Numbered from the stretch's first letter, positions 15,866 through 23,819 are shown. The stretch is DNA of 25,643 nucleotides from Sporomusaceae bacterium (GCA_022839045.1 JALHDI010000039.1:1-25643); one strand, 5' to 3'. The notes: generated from the letters alone by a model not told the origin. Program-made: numbers and translations.

Positions 15866-16300
15866 TCAGGGCAAAATGATCTTTTTGGCGGCGACCGGCG
15901 TGGACAGCACGAGGTGGGTCTCGGTGCGGCCGTAGACAGCCAGTTCGTCGAGCAGTTTTTCGAGCGCGGCGGGATCGGCGACAGCAGCGCCGATAAGGTA
16001 GGAGGCGCTGCCGGCAAGGCGATGGCACTCGAGAAGCATGGATTGGTTGCGGCAATAGTCGAGGAGCGCTTCTCCCGAACCGCCGCCGATCGTGACAAGG
16101 ATGAAGGCCCGAATCGGCAGACCTGCTTTGGCGATGTTAATATCGGCCCGGTAGCCGCCGATAATGCCGCTGTCTTCCAGTTTCTTGACACGCTCTATGG
16201 TGGCCGGGCTGGTCAATCCTACCCGCTGGCCCAACTCTTTCATGGTTATCCGGCCGTCGGTCTGGAGGATGTCGACAATCCTCAAGTCGATATTGTCCAT
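15866..16300 (-). CDS. Lrp/AsnC-family transcriptional regulator
   Basis: This 144-residue protein has an N-terminal winged helix-turn-helix (DLRIVDILQTDGRITMKELG, then GLTSPATIERVKKLEDSGII, about 5-50) and a C-terminal RAM ligand-binding/oligomer domain (about 65-140). Such regulators sense amino acids and control amino-acid or nitrogen metabolism. ATG 16300 has GAGGTGG upstream. It lies downstream of, and codirectional with, the glutamine synthetase gene, but a strong terminator and its own promoter separate them. Regulation of that neighbour is possible but not shown. Confidence 0.93.
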   Translation of the reverse strand: MDNIDLRIVDILQTDGRITMKELGQRVGLTSPATIERVKKLEDSGIIGGYRADINIAKAGLPIRAFILVTIGGGSGEALLDYCRNQSMLLECHRLAGSASYLIGAAVADPAALEKLLDELAVYGRTETHLVLSTPVAAKKIILP

Positions 16301-16330
16301 ATTCCACCTCAGAAATATTTCTCTTAATTC

Positions 16331-16359
16331 ATTTTAGGTTAATTTTCTTCTGATTTCAA
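16331..16359 (-). promoter_or_regulatory. Promoter of the Lrp/AsnC gene
   Basis: TTGAAA (16354-16359), a 17-bp spacer and TAAAAT (16331-16336) lie on the minus strand. The leader to the ATG is about 25 bases. Confidence 0.75.
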
Positions 16360-16377
16360 GTAATAATCCGGCAAATA

Positions 16378-16408
16378 ATTAATCCCCCGGCATACCCGGG
16401 GGATTAAT
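16378..16408 (-). terminator. Terminator of the glutamine synthetase gene
   Basis: A perfect 13-bp stem ATTAATCCCCCGG/CCGGGGGATTAAT with a 5-nt loop sits ten bases after the stop codon. The downstream minus-strand sequence is A/T-rich (TATTTG) but has no long U-run. Confidence 0.75.
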
Positions 16409-16417
16409 CTTGCCTGT

Positions 16418-18313
16418 TTAGATTATGTTGCGTTTGTACTGGGCGTAGAGAGCTTTGAGTTCGCCCATTTTTTCAGCCATTTCGATCTGCATGTTCGAAG
16501 CGGTTGCATAATCGCCGCTCGCCACCGCTTCCCGGATGCGGCTGAACAGGCTTTTAGCGGCGGTTGTGTCTTTCGCCAGATAGAGGCGAAGATCGCTGAC
16601 TTTCTGCCAGGCTTTTTCGTCGATTTCGTCCTTCACGGCATGCAAGGGCTTGCACTCTTTGATCGCCTCGCAGTTTTCGCCGATAATGCGGTTGACCAGT
16701 TCGGTCCGCCAGCGGAGGAGCGCTCCGGCCACGAAGGCGTCGATGAGTTCCTTGCGGAAGGCGTTCCCCGCGGTAAGAACAGCCACTTTTTGCGGGTACT
16801 TTTCGATGTTGGACATATTTTCCCAGACGGTGGCCGGCGGCTTGCTGAAGAGACGGTCCCGTTCCTCGGCGGTGTAGTCCTCGAAAACGTCGTGCTCGCT
16901 GCGGTAAGCACGGCCCTGCTCCAGATAGAACCCGGCGGTGGCCGGTTCCTTGGAAAGCTCTGCTTCGAGTTCCTTGGTGGTCTTGCCGGCGCCGACGGCC
17001 GCCTTGATGCCGTCGAGCATGCTCAGGTAGAAGGCAGCGACGACGATATAGGTGTTGGTGAAGGGGTTCGGGGCGCGGACTTCGAAGCGGGTGGCCAGCG
17101 GGTTGTTGACGTCGCGGACGAGACCGGCCAGGATGGTGCGGTTGCGGGACGGCACGGCCGGGCTGTGACCGAGGGAGGTAACGATGCAGACCGGGGCCTC
17201 GAAACCGGGTTTGAGGCGGTTGAGGGAGTCGTTGGTGGCGGAAACGAAGGGGTTGACGACTTCGTAATTCTTGAGGAGGCCCATGATGGCGCCGTAACCG
17301 ACGGCACTAAGGAAATCGCCCTTCATGTCGTTGGGAGCGAACAGATTCACCAGTTTACCCGACTTCAGCCTGGCGGCCATACCTACGTGGGTATGCTCGC
17401 CGCTGCCGGCGACGCCGGTGATGGGTTTTGCTTTGAAGGTTACCTCGAGGCCATTTTCGCGGAATACTTCCTTGACCAGAATGCGGGCCTGGAGCTCGTT
17501 GTCGGCAGCCTGTATGGCATTTGCGAACCGCCAGTCGATCTCCATCTGCTCGACAACATGGGCGAGATCGCCGGACTCACCGATGCGGGCCTTGAGGCCG
17601 CCGACCTCCTTGTGGCCCATCTCGGGCTCGAGGCCGTACCTGCCCAGCATAAGGATGGCTTCCTCAAGGGCGGTGCGGGCTTGACCGCGGGCACGGGCCC
17701 AGTAGTTCTCCTGCATGACCTGAGTGGCTGACAGTTCCTCTATTTCCGCGGTCTCATCCGGCGTCTTGACCCAGAATTCAAGTTCGGTGCCGACGGTAAA
17801 GACGATGTCGTCGATCTCGGCAGGGTCGAGATGCTCGAGACCGGATACTTTGCCGGCCTTCTTCAACAACCCGATAATTTCCTCTTTAACGTACTCGAGG
17901 CTCTGCGCCAGGATGGAGCGGGAGTCGACCCGCAGGCCGTTATGGACGAGGAAGGCCGGGATGCGGAGGGAGCCGACAGGCTTGCCGGTCTCTTCGTCAA
18001 TATTGTCCCAGTTGTAGTCGATGAACCAGTTGACGTTAGGGTCGACCACCATATCAACCTTGGCGTTGTTAAGGGTTGCCACGCCGGTGAGGACGACTGA
18101 CGAACCGTCCGTTTCGACTGCGCCCCCCAGGAAGAATTTCTCGATATCTTTCAAAAACAGATTAATGGGGATTTTCTCGTCGGTATCGTTGCCGGCGAGA
18201 TCGATGCCGACCAGGGATACGAACTTGATTTCGGGATGATCCTTCAGCAGATTGACCAACTGTCCGTTGGTATATTTGCCTGCCGGGATGTAGTAAAGCA
18301 AATCTTTCAACAT
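16418..18313 (-). CDS. Glutamine synthetase, long form with C-terminal extension
   Basis: This 631-residue protein should make glutamine from glutamate, ammonia and ATP. The catalytic beta-grasp/GS fold is seen in VDMVVDPNVNWFIDYN, the metal-site strand TELEFWVK, the ammonium/ATP region GVAGSGEHTHVGMAARL, the HSPAVPSRNRT segment and TRFEVRAPNPFTNTYI. About 190 residues follow the core (from roughly 440), helical and charged, which ordinary type I enzymes (440-470 residues) lack. It is also shorter than type III enzymes (about 700). ATG 18313 is chosen (GAGGTG eight bases upstream) over an upstream in-frame start. Expression is likely controlled by the long leader at 18314-18669, which holds a candidate attenuator and a small ORF. 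A gene symbol is withheld because the subtype is uncertain. Confidence 0.9.
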   Translation of the reverse strand: MLKDLLYYIPAGKYTNGQLVNLLKDHPEIKFVSLVGIDLAGNDTDEKIPINLFLKDIEKFFLGGAVETDGSSVVLTGVATLNNAKVDMVVDPNVNWFIDYNWDNIDEETGKPVGSLRIPAFLVHNGLRVDSRSILAQSLEYVKEEIIGLLKKAGKVSGLEHLDPAEIDDIVFTVGTELEFWVKTPDETAEIEELSATQVMQENYWARARGQARTALEEAILMLGRYGLEPEMGHKEVGGLKARIGESGDLAHVVEQMEIDWRFANAIQAADNELQARILVKEVFRENGLEVTFKAKPITGVAGSGEHTHVGMAARLKSGKLVNLFAPNDMKGDFLSAVGYGAIMGLLKNYEVVNPFVSATNDSLNRLKPGFEAPVCIVTSLGHSPAVPSRNRTILAGLVRDVNNPLATRFEVRAPNPFTNTYIVVAAFYLSMLDGIKAAVGAGKTTKELEAELSKEPATAGFYLEQGRAYRSEHDVFEDYTAEERDRLFSKPPATVWENMSNIEKYPQKVAVLTAGNAFRKELIDAFVAGALLRWRTELVNRIIGENCEAIKECKPLHAVKDEIDEKAWQKVSDLRLYLAKDTTAAKSLFSRIREAVASGDYATASNMQIEMAEKMGELKALYAQYKRNII

Positions 18314-18355
18314 GCAAAATCCACCTCTCAAATTAGTTTCATATAATACTCTGTA

Positions 18356-18490
18356 TTAAGCCACGATGATATTATCCCGCCCCTGGCTTAAGGGCATTCC
18401 CCCGCTATCGCCGCTTGACCAGAACTGCAGCAAGGAAGCGACCTGCCAGTAAAGTGGCATGCGGGTGAACTCTTCGCTGCCGGCTAACAT
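18356..18490 (-). CDS. Small ORF (44 residues) in the glutamine synthetase leader
   Basis: AAAGGAGGG stands seven bases before ATG 18490 (an adjacent ATG at 18493 adds one residue), one of the best ribosome sites in the window. The product, beginning MLAGSEEFTRMPLYWQVASL and ending GRDNIIVA, has no signal peptide and no motif I recognise. It has two Trp and two Gln residues. It ends 42 bases before the glutamine synthetase ATG and is in the same transcript, downstream of a strong promoter and attenuator-like structure. It may be a regulatory leader peptide or a small partner protein of the enzyme; either is inference. Confidence 0.6.
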   Translation of the reverse strand: MLAGSEEFTRMPLYWQVASLLQFWSSGDSGGMPLSQGRDNIIVA

Positions 18491-18578
18491 CATTATCCCT
18501 CCTTTACCCATCTGAACACAAGCTTGACTCCGGGATGATCCGCGCCGTACGGCTGCATTCAGCGGCCGATAAAAGCGC

Positions 18579-18618
18579 AAAAGACTTCCTAAAATAATTA
18601 GAAAGTCCTCATCGACTT
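18579..18618 (-). promoter_or_regulatory. Candidate transcription attenuator in the glutamine synthetase leader
   Basis: On the minus strand the transcript start region contains AAGTC (18614-18618), GACTT (18603-18607) and AAGTC (18583-18587) in order. Segments 2 and 3 form a 10-bp hairpin (GACTTTCTAA/TTAGGAAGTC, one G-U) followed by TTTTGCGCTTTT, a plausible weak terminator. Segments 1 and 2 form a competing 5-bp hairpin with a 6-nt loop. Mutually exclusive pairing of this kind is typical of antitermination control, but the effector is unknown and the motif does not match any riboswitch class I recognise. Confidence 0.5.
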
Positions 18619-18639
18619 GTTATTATTAATTTTGTATTC

Positions 18640-18669
18640 ATTATAGTTTTCGACGAGGTCGTTTGTCAA
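18640..18669 (-). promoter_or_regulatory. Promoter of the leader ORF and glutamine synthetase
   Basis: TTGACA (18664-18669), an 18-bp spacer and TATAAT (18640-18645) lie on the minus strand. Both boxes are perfect. The untranslated leader to the small ORF is about 140 bases. Confidence 0.82.
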
Positions 18670-18709
18670 TACCGGGCCGTGCATTTTTTTGTAATTTGCT
18701 TCGGGATTG

Positions 18710-18738
18710 TTGCTGTACCCGTGCGGACATGGTATCTT
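18710..18738 (+). promoter_or_regulatory. Probable promoter of the amidohydrolase operon
   Basis: TTGCTG (18710-18715), a 17-bp spacer and TATCTT (18733-18738) with a TGG extended -10 lie on the plus strand, 32 bases before the ATG. It is divergent from the glutamine synthetase promoter. Confidence 0.5.
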
Positions 18739-18770
18739 TAATCTGAAGACTCATTCGTGGAGGTTATTCA

Positions 18771-20360
18771 ATGACCCATGCCAGCCTCGTCATCCTCAAC
18801 GCCTCCGTGTGGACAGGCGTCGGCTCCGGAAAACGCAGTCAGGCTATCGCCGTCAGCGATGACAGGATCGTTGCCGTAGGAAGCAACGCAGACATCTCCC
18901 CGCTCGCAGGAGCGGGAACGACGGTGATCGACGCCGGCGGCAAGCTTGTTCTGCCAGGCTTTAACGACAGCCATGCCCACCTCCTCCTCGGCGGCCGCCA
19001 GTTGATGGCCGTCGATCTGCGGAACGCCCGCAGCCGCGAAGAACTCGCCGCCATGGTCGCGTCCGGCTCCCATACACTCCCCCCGGGGCGCTGGTTGACA
19101 GGCGGCAACTGGGATAATGGCGCGTGGTCCGACCCGCGGTTGCCGGATAAAGAAGACCTCGACCCTTTTACGCCGGAGACGCCGATTTTCGTCACCCGCA
19201 GTGACCTGCACATGGGCGTGGCCAACAGCGCCGCCCTCGCCGCGGCCGGCATAACGGCCGGGACGCCGGATCCGTCCGGCGGCGCAATAATGCGGCACCC
19301 CGTAACCGGCGAGCCGACCGGTATATTGAAGGATGGCGCTCTCGAACTGGTCCGCCGGGCGATACCGCCGCCCGGCATGGACGAATCGCTCGCCGCTGTT
19401 GGGAAAGCATCCGCGCTTGCCGCCTCTCTCGGCGTGACCTCGCTCCAGGATATGGCCGTGGGGAAAGAATGGGAAAGCTGGCGCGTATTTCAAGCGTTCC
19501 GCCGCAAGCAAGCGTTGACCGTCAGGCTCAGCCTCCATATGCCCCTGCCCGACTGGATCGGGGCCGGGGAACTGCCGGCCGGCCAGCAGGACGCCTGGCT
19601 AAGGCTAGCAGGCGTAAAGGCTTTTGTCGACGGGTCGCTCGGTTCTTCCACCGCTCTGTTCTTCGCCCCCTATGACGACGAACCGGATAACGGCGGCCTA
19701 CTCATGCATCCTATCGCCGACCTGGGCGAACAGCTAGCCGCCGCGGACCTTGCCGGACTGCAGGCGGCCGTCCACGCTATCGGCGACAAAGCCAACAACA
19801 TTCTGCTTAATCTTTTTGCCGAAGTAGCGGCCCGCAACGGCGCGCGCGACCGGCGCTTCCGCGTCGAACACGCCCAGCACCTCTGCGCCGAAGATATCGG
19901 CCGGTTGGCGGCGCTGGGGGCTATCGCCTCAGTTCAGCCGAGCCACGTCATTGACGACGGCCGCTGGGCCGAACGGCGTATCGGCCAGGAACGGGCAAAG
20001 TTTGCCTATCCCTTCCGCTCTCTCATCGACGCCGGGGTCAAGCTGGCCTTCGGAAGCGATTGGCCGGTCGCTTCCCTCAATCCCCTCGAAGGCATTCAGG
20101 CCGCCGTAACCCGCAAGCTTGACGGCGGACAATCCTGGCATCCCGAGCAAAGGGTAACCGTTGCGGAAGCGGTAAACGCCTATACCGCCAACGCAGCCTT
20201 CGCCGAGTTCGCGGAAAAGGAAAAAGGCGCTCTGTCTCCCGGCATGTTAGCCGATCTTGTTGTTCTGTCCCAAGATATCTTCGCAATTCCTCCGGATGAA
20301 ATCGCCGCCGCCGAGGTGGTTTGCACCGTATGCGGCGGCAGGGTTGTCTACGAAAAGTAG
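18771..20360 (+). CDS. YtcJ-type metal-dependent amidohydrolase
   Basis: This 529-residue protein belongs to the amidohydrolase_3 (YtcJ/exoenzyme-regulatory AepA-like) group. The first metal pair is in LPGFNDSHAHL (His68, His70). The domain continues with VKAFVDGSLGSSTALF, AVHAIGDKANN (His), RVEHAQHL (His) and the final aspartate in FGSDWPVASLNPLEGI. The N-terminal IVAVGSNADISPLAGAGTTV and C-terminal LADLVVLSQDIF strands form the beta-sandwich lid. Family members hydrolyse amide bonds in small molecules; the specific substrate is unknown. GGAGGT is six bases before the ATG. It probably shares a transcript with the DUF2284 gene 16 bases downstream. Confidence 0.92.
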   Translation: MTHASLVILNASVWTGVGSGKRSQAIAVSDDRIVAVGSNADISPLAGAGTTVIDAGGKLVLPGFNDSHAHLLLGGRQLMAVDLRNARSREELAAMVASGSHTLPPGRWLTGGNWDNGAWSDPRLPDKEDLDPFTPETPIFVTRSDLHMGVANSAALAAAGITAGTPDPSGGAIMRHPVTGEPTGILKDGALELVRRAIPPPGMDESLAAVGKASALAASLGVTSLQDMAVGKEWESWRVFQAFRRKQALTVRLSLHMPLPDWIGAGELPAGQQDAWLRLAGVKAFVDGSLGSSTALFFAPYDDEPDNGGLLMHPIADLGEQLAAADLAGLQAAVHAIGDKANNILLNLFAEVAARNGARDRRFRVEHAQHLCAEDIGRLAALGAIASVQPSHVIDDGRWAERRIGQERAKFAYPFRSLIDAGVKLAFGSDWPVASLNPLEGIQAAVTRKLDGGQSWHPEQRVTVAEAVNAYTANAAFAEFAEKEKGALSPGMLADLVVLSQDIFAIPPDEIAAAEVVCTVCGGRVVYEK

Positions 20361-20376
20361 CTGGGAGGACCGCAAA

Positions 20377-20946
20377 ATGGCGAGAACGGCGCAAACGATA
20401 AAAGACCTGCTAGCGCTGGCCGAGGCGGCGAAAGCCAAAGGCTGCAGCGAGGTCGAGCCGCTTCTGGCGCGTGAGATTGTCGTCGACCCGCGGGTAAGGC
20501 TCAAATGCCGGCTCAACCTGTGCGGGCAGTTCGGCCGCAACCTGATGTGCCCGCCCAATGTATGGGATTTGGCTGAAACATCAGCCGTCCTGGCCCGTTA
20601 TACTTTCTCACTCCTGGTGCAAATCACCCGGGAGGCTGAACCTGCTGACTATCGAACCGTGTTCGACCGGGAAAAACTTGCCATGAACGCGCTCATCATC
20701 AGCCTGGAGCAAGAAGCCTTCCGTTACGGTTACAGCTTGGCCGTCGGCCTCGGCTGCGGACATTGCCAGCTTTGCCCGGACTGTGCGGGCGAGGACTGTC
20801 CTCCCGTCTGTCGCCGGCCGGCGGAGGCCCGCCCTTCCCTGGAGGCGGTGGGAATCGATGTGGAAATGACCTGCATCGCCGCCGGACTCCCGTCCGGATT
20901 CGTCCCCGGCCGCGTCACGCTCACCGGACTTTTACTCCTAGACTAA
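20377..20946 (+). CDS. DUF2284 cysteine-rich metal-binding protein
   Basis: This 189-residue soluble protein has the DUF2284 pattern: RLKCRLNLCGQFGRNLMCPP, then a cysteine cluster LGCGHCQLCPDCAGEDCPPVC (about 126-146) and PSLEAVGIDVEMTC near the end. The eleven or more cysteines suggest an iron-sulfur or corrinoid-related function; DUF2284 proteins are common in anaerobes and otherwise uncharacterised. ATG 20377 has GGGAGG eight bases upstream, and in-frame codons further up lie inside the amidohydrolase gene. It follows the amidohydrolase closely and precedes a small membrane protein. Confidence 0.88.
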   Translation: MARTAQTIKDLLALAEAAKAKGCSEVEPLLAREIVVDPRVRLKCRLNLCGQFGRNLMCPPNVWDLAETSAVLARYTFSLLVQITREAEPADYRTVFDREKLAMNALIISLEQEAFRYGYSLAVGLGCGHCQLCPDCAGEDCPPVCRRPAEARPSLEAVGIDVEMTCIAAGLPSGFVPGRVTLTGLLLLD

Positions 20947-20985
20947 AAAAGCCTGGCATTGCCGATAGCCGGAAAGGAAGCTGAA

Positions 20986-21183
20986 ATGGCCAAACGTTCG
21001 ACTCCTTTTTATCTTGTCGCCGCAATAGCGGCAATCGTGATCCTCGGCTCAACGCTCGATATTCTCGACTCTGCCTTCGGCACACACCTTGCCGCTTACA
21101 GCGGCAACTGGCTCGCCGTGGCGGTGACGGCGCTGTTCATAGCCTATCTGGTTCATGCCTATAAAATTTGGAAAAGGAAGTAA
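20986..21183 (+). CDS. Small membrane protein, two helices, 65 residues
   Basis: The protein has two hydrophobic helices (FYLVAAIAAIVILGSTLDIL and WLAVAVTALFIAYLVHAY), a short connecting loop and a basic C-terminus (KIWKRK), implying both ends are cytoplasmic. ATG 20986 is preferred to ATG 20959 because AAAGGA is seven bases before it. It is the last gene of the amidohydrolase operon, followed by a strong terminator. No family is recognised. Confidence 0.7.
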   Translation: MAKRSTPFYLVAAIAAIVILGSTLDILDSAFGTHLAAYSGNWLAVAVTALFIAYLVHAYKIWKRK

Positions 21184-21198
21184 CTCGATTACAGCAAA

Positions 21199-21235
21199 AG
21201 CCACGGTCCCCGCAAGGACCGTGGCTGTGTTTTTT
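21199..21235. terminator. Bidirectional terminator between convergent operons
   Basis: A perfect 11-bp stem AGCCACGGTCC/GGACCGTGGCT with loop CCGCAA is followed on the plus strand by a T-rich tail (GTGTTTTTT). On the minus strand it is followed by TTTTGCTG. It ends the small-membrane-protein operon and the binding-protein gene. Confidence 0.88.
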
Positions 21236-22432
21236 ATGGTTTGAACATCCGGTAAGAAAAAGGTTGTCCTTCTATCATCCTATGAACCGTCGCAGGTTTC
21301 GTCACATTGTGGTCGGCGGCGTCAATGCGGATTGTCCCCAGCAACCCTTCCGCCTCGATACCTTCTAAGGCCGTCCGCACGCTTTCGGGATCGGTGCTGC
21401 CGGCCTTCTTTATCGCCTCGATAAGAACGACAGCTGCTTCATAACCCATTGCCGCGTAAAAATCGGCCGGATATTTAAATTCCTTCTCAAAAACATCAAG
21501 GAACTTGTCTACTTTTGGCAGTATTCTACTTCCGGCATATTGACTAAAAAAATAGATGTCATTGAGCGCTTCTTCGCCTGCGTAAGCAACAATACGCGGC
21601 GTATCCCACAGATCCGGACCCAACAGCGGAACGCCTATGCCGCCATCACGCAAGCAGCGGATAGCCTGCCCGCCCTCACGATAATTCAGGGGAACGAAGA
21701 TAACTTCCGGTTCGGCTTGCCGGACCTGAGCGATATATTCTTGGGAAGCTTCTCCGTCGCTGCCGATCTGTTCCTTGGCGACGATCTTTCCCCCGGCGGC
21801 CGCAAAAGCCTGCTCGAAAGCAGCCGCCATAATGCGGGACATTTCCACTTTATCGTTAAGACGATTGCGGCCGTCTTGGCTCCCAGTTCTTCAAATGCAA
21901 ACCTGGCCATAATGCCAGCCTGGCTGTAATCCAAGAAGCATGTCAGAAAAGCATAGGCCTTCACCTTGCCGTCGCTTCCTGTCAACCGATAACCACTCGC
22001 CGACGGGCTTATCAAAGGTATCCGATTCTGTTCGGCGATCACATAGGCTGACGATGTAGCGGTCGTAGTAAGGCAGCCTAACACCGCCGATACGTTTCCC
22101 CTGGCGGCCAGACTTTTCATCACGACCACTGCCTTTGCTTTGTCGGAAGCGTTATCAAGAGGTACGAATTCGATCTTGCGACCAAGCACGCCACCGGTGT
22201 CGTTGGCTTCTTTAAAAGCCAATCTGGCCCCCTTGACCACCATCTCGCCAAAATAGGCGTAACGCCCGCTGAGGTCGAAGTTGCCGCCGATGCGAATGGT
22301 AGCAGTGGCAGGGCTTGTTGCCCCTGCCGGAGCAGCGCCGACCGGGGAGAAGCCGGTTAAGGCGCTGATTATAACGGCTGACAGTCCGTAGAAGAGACAA
22401 GAATACAAGCGACTTTTCCGCAACACCTTCAC
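21234..22432 (-). pseudogene. Branched-chain-amino-acid-type ABC binding protein, single-base frameshift
   Basis: Two minus-strand frames together give one periplasmic-binding-protein of the LivJ/type I family (Peripla_BP_6), about 400 residues. The first frame has a signal segment (LFYGLSAVIISALTGFSPVG), IRIGGNFDLSGRYAYFGEMV and IPLISPSASGYRLTG, and runs to GAKTAAIVL. The second begins DKVEMSRIMAAAFEQAF and ends MFKP. At about 21855-21859 restoring one base (TTA-AAC-GAT) makes GAKTAAIVLNDKVEMSRIM, so exactly one base seems missing. No other damage is visible, so the mutation is recent or a sequencing error. The start is uncertain (GTG 22432, GTG 22426 or TTG 22423; AGGAAGAGG precedes). It follows the M48 gene in an operon. 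No permease or ATPase genes are adjacent. Confidence 0.8.
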
Positions 22433-22445
22433 CCTCTTCCTAACG

Positions 22446-23606
22446 CTACAATTCAATCCAATGAGCGTTCAAAGACTTGGCCTTGTTAGACGTTGGCTGA
22501 CTGGGCGCGACTGTAGAAAACCCTAACATTGTATTCAATTTGGCCTGCAATTCCTCGGCCGACGGCTCGCCGGGCACTGGCGTAATAATACTTCGTCCGG
22601 CCAGCTTGAGAGTACCGAACTCTACTGTGGCCGGCTCCATCGGCCGCGGCGACTGATGAAAAACGCGGGCAAGATTACCGGCCACCAGGTAAGCGCGCTC
22701 CTCAGCCAGCCGCGCCCCGATCGGCCTGGTATTCAACAGGAGCTGCCCCTTGACATTTACGGCTGTGCCGCTTACGGTGACATTATTGCCGGAATAAGCA
22801 GTGAGTTTGGTAGAAAAATTCTCGATGCGCTGTTGATGTGTAGGGTGTGTACGAGGATTAAACAAAGTCTGCAGCAGATCCGGCTTATCGTCATAAAAGG
22901 ACTTCATCCGAACAAAGGCGGCAGCGGCTCCTCCCGGATTATAGCCGGCATTGACGGCGTATTCGAAGCCCATGTTATCGGCCTCGTACTCGAAGGGAAC
23001 AGAATAACCGCTATTTTGTATATGCAGAAGAACCAGCCCGGCAAGCTGCAACTGATATTCCGGGATATATTCTCCATATCTTTTCGCGATGAGCTGCGCG
23101 ATGACATTTAACGGAAGCATGCCTTCGATCTGTCGCAAGGAGTGTTGTTTAGTGCCGTGGCCGATTTCGTGAGTTACAATAAAAGCGACCATATCCTCAT
23201 TGAAACCGAACTCATGGAAAACGCCCACATTTATCGCGATAACATTGCCAATTGACCGGAAACCATTAATGGAAGCATCGGGAATGATAAAGTAGCTGGG
23301 TGGTCGGGCAAGAATCTCGCCGTTACCGGGGGCGGCGCCCACACGGGTGAAAATCCGGTGCAGCATTTCGTTGGCGGCCTCGTCTCGGCTTACGCCGAAT
23401 TTCTGTTTATTATTTTGGTATATCTGGTTCTGCATGGTAAATTCGGTCTTTTTGATCATTTCGCGGACTAATGCATAAGTATTTACTGCGTCAAGCACGT
23501 CGAGAATAGCGTCGAAGGTATCGGCCCGCGCCGGAGTCGGTGATGCGAAGCCGAAACCGAGATTGATAATTACGACAAGGATGAGGATTGCGCACAGCTT
23601 TTTCAT
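22446..23606 (-). CDS. Exported M48-family zinc metalloprotease
   Basis: This 386-residue protein has a signal peptide (CAILILVVIINLGFGFASPT, cleavage near ARA-DT, residue 28). The M48 catalytic motif HEIGH is at 146-150, followed by GTKQH. The third zinc ligand glutamate is in FEYEAD (Glu208). The domain continues with FNPRTHPTHQQRIEN, typical of the HtpX/BepA-like secreted group. It has no membrane helices after the signal, so it acts outside the cytoplasm, probably in envelope protein quality control. The C-terminal 110 residues are of unknown function. GGGGTG is five bases before the ATG. A perfect promoter precedes it. The binding-protein pseudogene follows immediately. Confidence 0.9.
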   Translation of the reverse strand: MKKLCAILILVVIINLGFGFASPTPARADTFDAILDVLDAVNTYALVREMIKKTEFTMQNQIYQNNKQKFGVSRDEAANEMLHRIFTRVGAAPGNGEILARPPSYFIIPDASINGFRSIGNVIAINVGVFHEFGFNEDMVAFIVTHEIGHGTKQHSLRQIEGMLPLNVIAQLIAKRYGEYIPEYQLQLAGLVLLHIQNSGYSVPFEYEADNMGFEYAVNAGYNPGGAAAAFVRMKSFYDDKPDLLQTLFNPRTHPTHQQRIENFSTKLTAYSGNNVTVSGTAVNVKGQLLLNTRPIGARLAEERAYLVAGNLARVFHQSPRPMEPATVEFGTLKLAGRSIITPVPGEPSAEELQAKLNTMLGFSTVAPSQPTSNKAKSLNAHWIEL

Positions 23607-23645
23607 TGCGACACCCCGTAAAAGCTTGTCATTATTTGTAAGTCA

Positions 23646-23674
23646 ATTATAGAACATATGTACGGTTTTGTCAA
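23646..23674 (-). promoter_or_regulatory. Promoter of the M48 protease operon with internal palindrome
   Basis: TTGACA (23669-23674), a 17-bp spacer and TATAAT (23646-23651) on the minus strand match consensus perfectly. The spacer contains CGTACATATGTTCT, an imperfect palindrome resembling the Gram-positive LexA box (CGAACATATGTTCG) with two differences. Confidence 0.85.
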
Positions 23675-23783
23675 CATGTGGTTTTATTACCGTTATTTAC
23701 CTACATATCGTATGACTTCCAGCAATTACGTCGGTTTTGTCACAGCATCTTGTAAATCGCTAAATTGCGTTCGCTAAATAAAT

Positions 23784-23813
23784 AAAAAAGCCCAGGAATA
23801 TTGTCCTGGGCTT
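23784..23813 (-). terminator. Terminator after tRNA-Leu
   Basis: A perfect 10-bp stem AAGCCCAGGA/TCCTGGGCTT with a 6-nt loop is followed on the minus strand by TTTTATT, seven bases after the tRNA 3' CCA. Confidence 0.9.
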
Positions 23814-23819
23814 CGATCT

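Noticed and set aside
16640..17731. 363-codon plus-strand frame
   Set aside because: It is a shadow of the glutamine synthetase gene, arising from third-position GC bias.
18579..18618. ANTAR-type dual hexaloop antiterminator or T-box in the glutamine synthetase leader
   Set aside because: The 6-nt loop GATGAG lacks the A at position 1, there is no room for a first hairpin upstream, and no T-box motif or specifier loop is visible.
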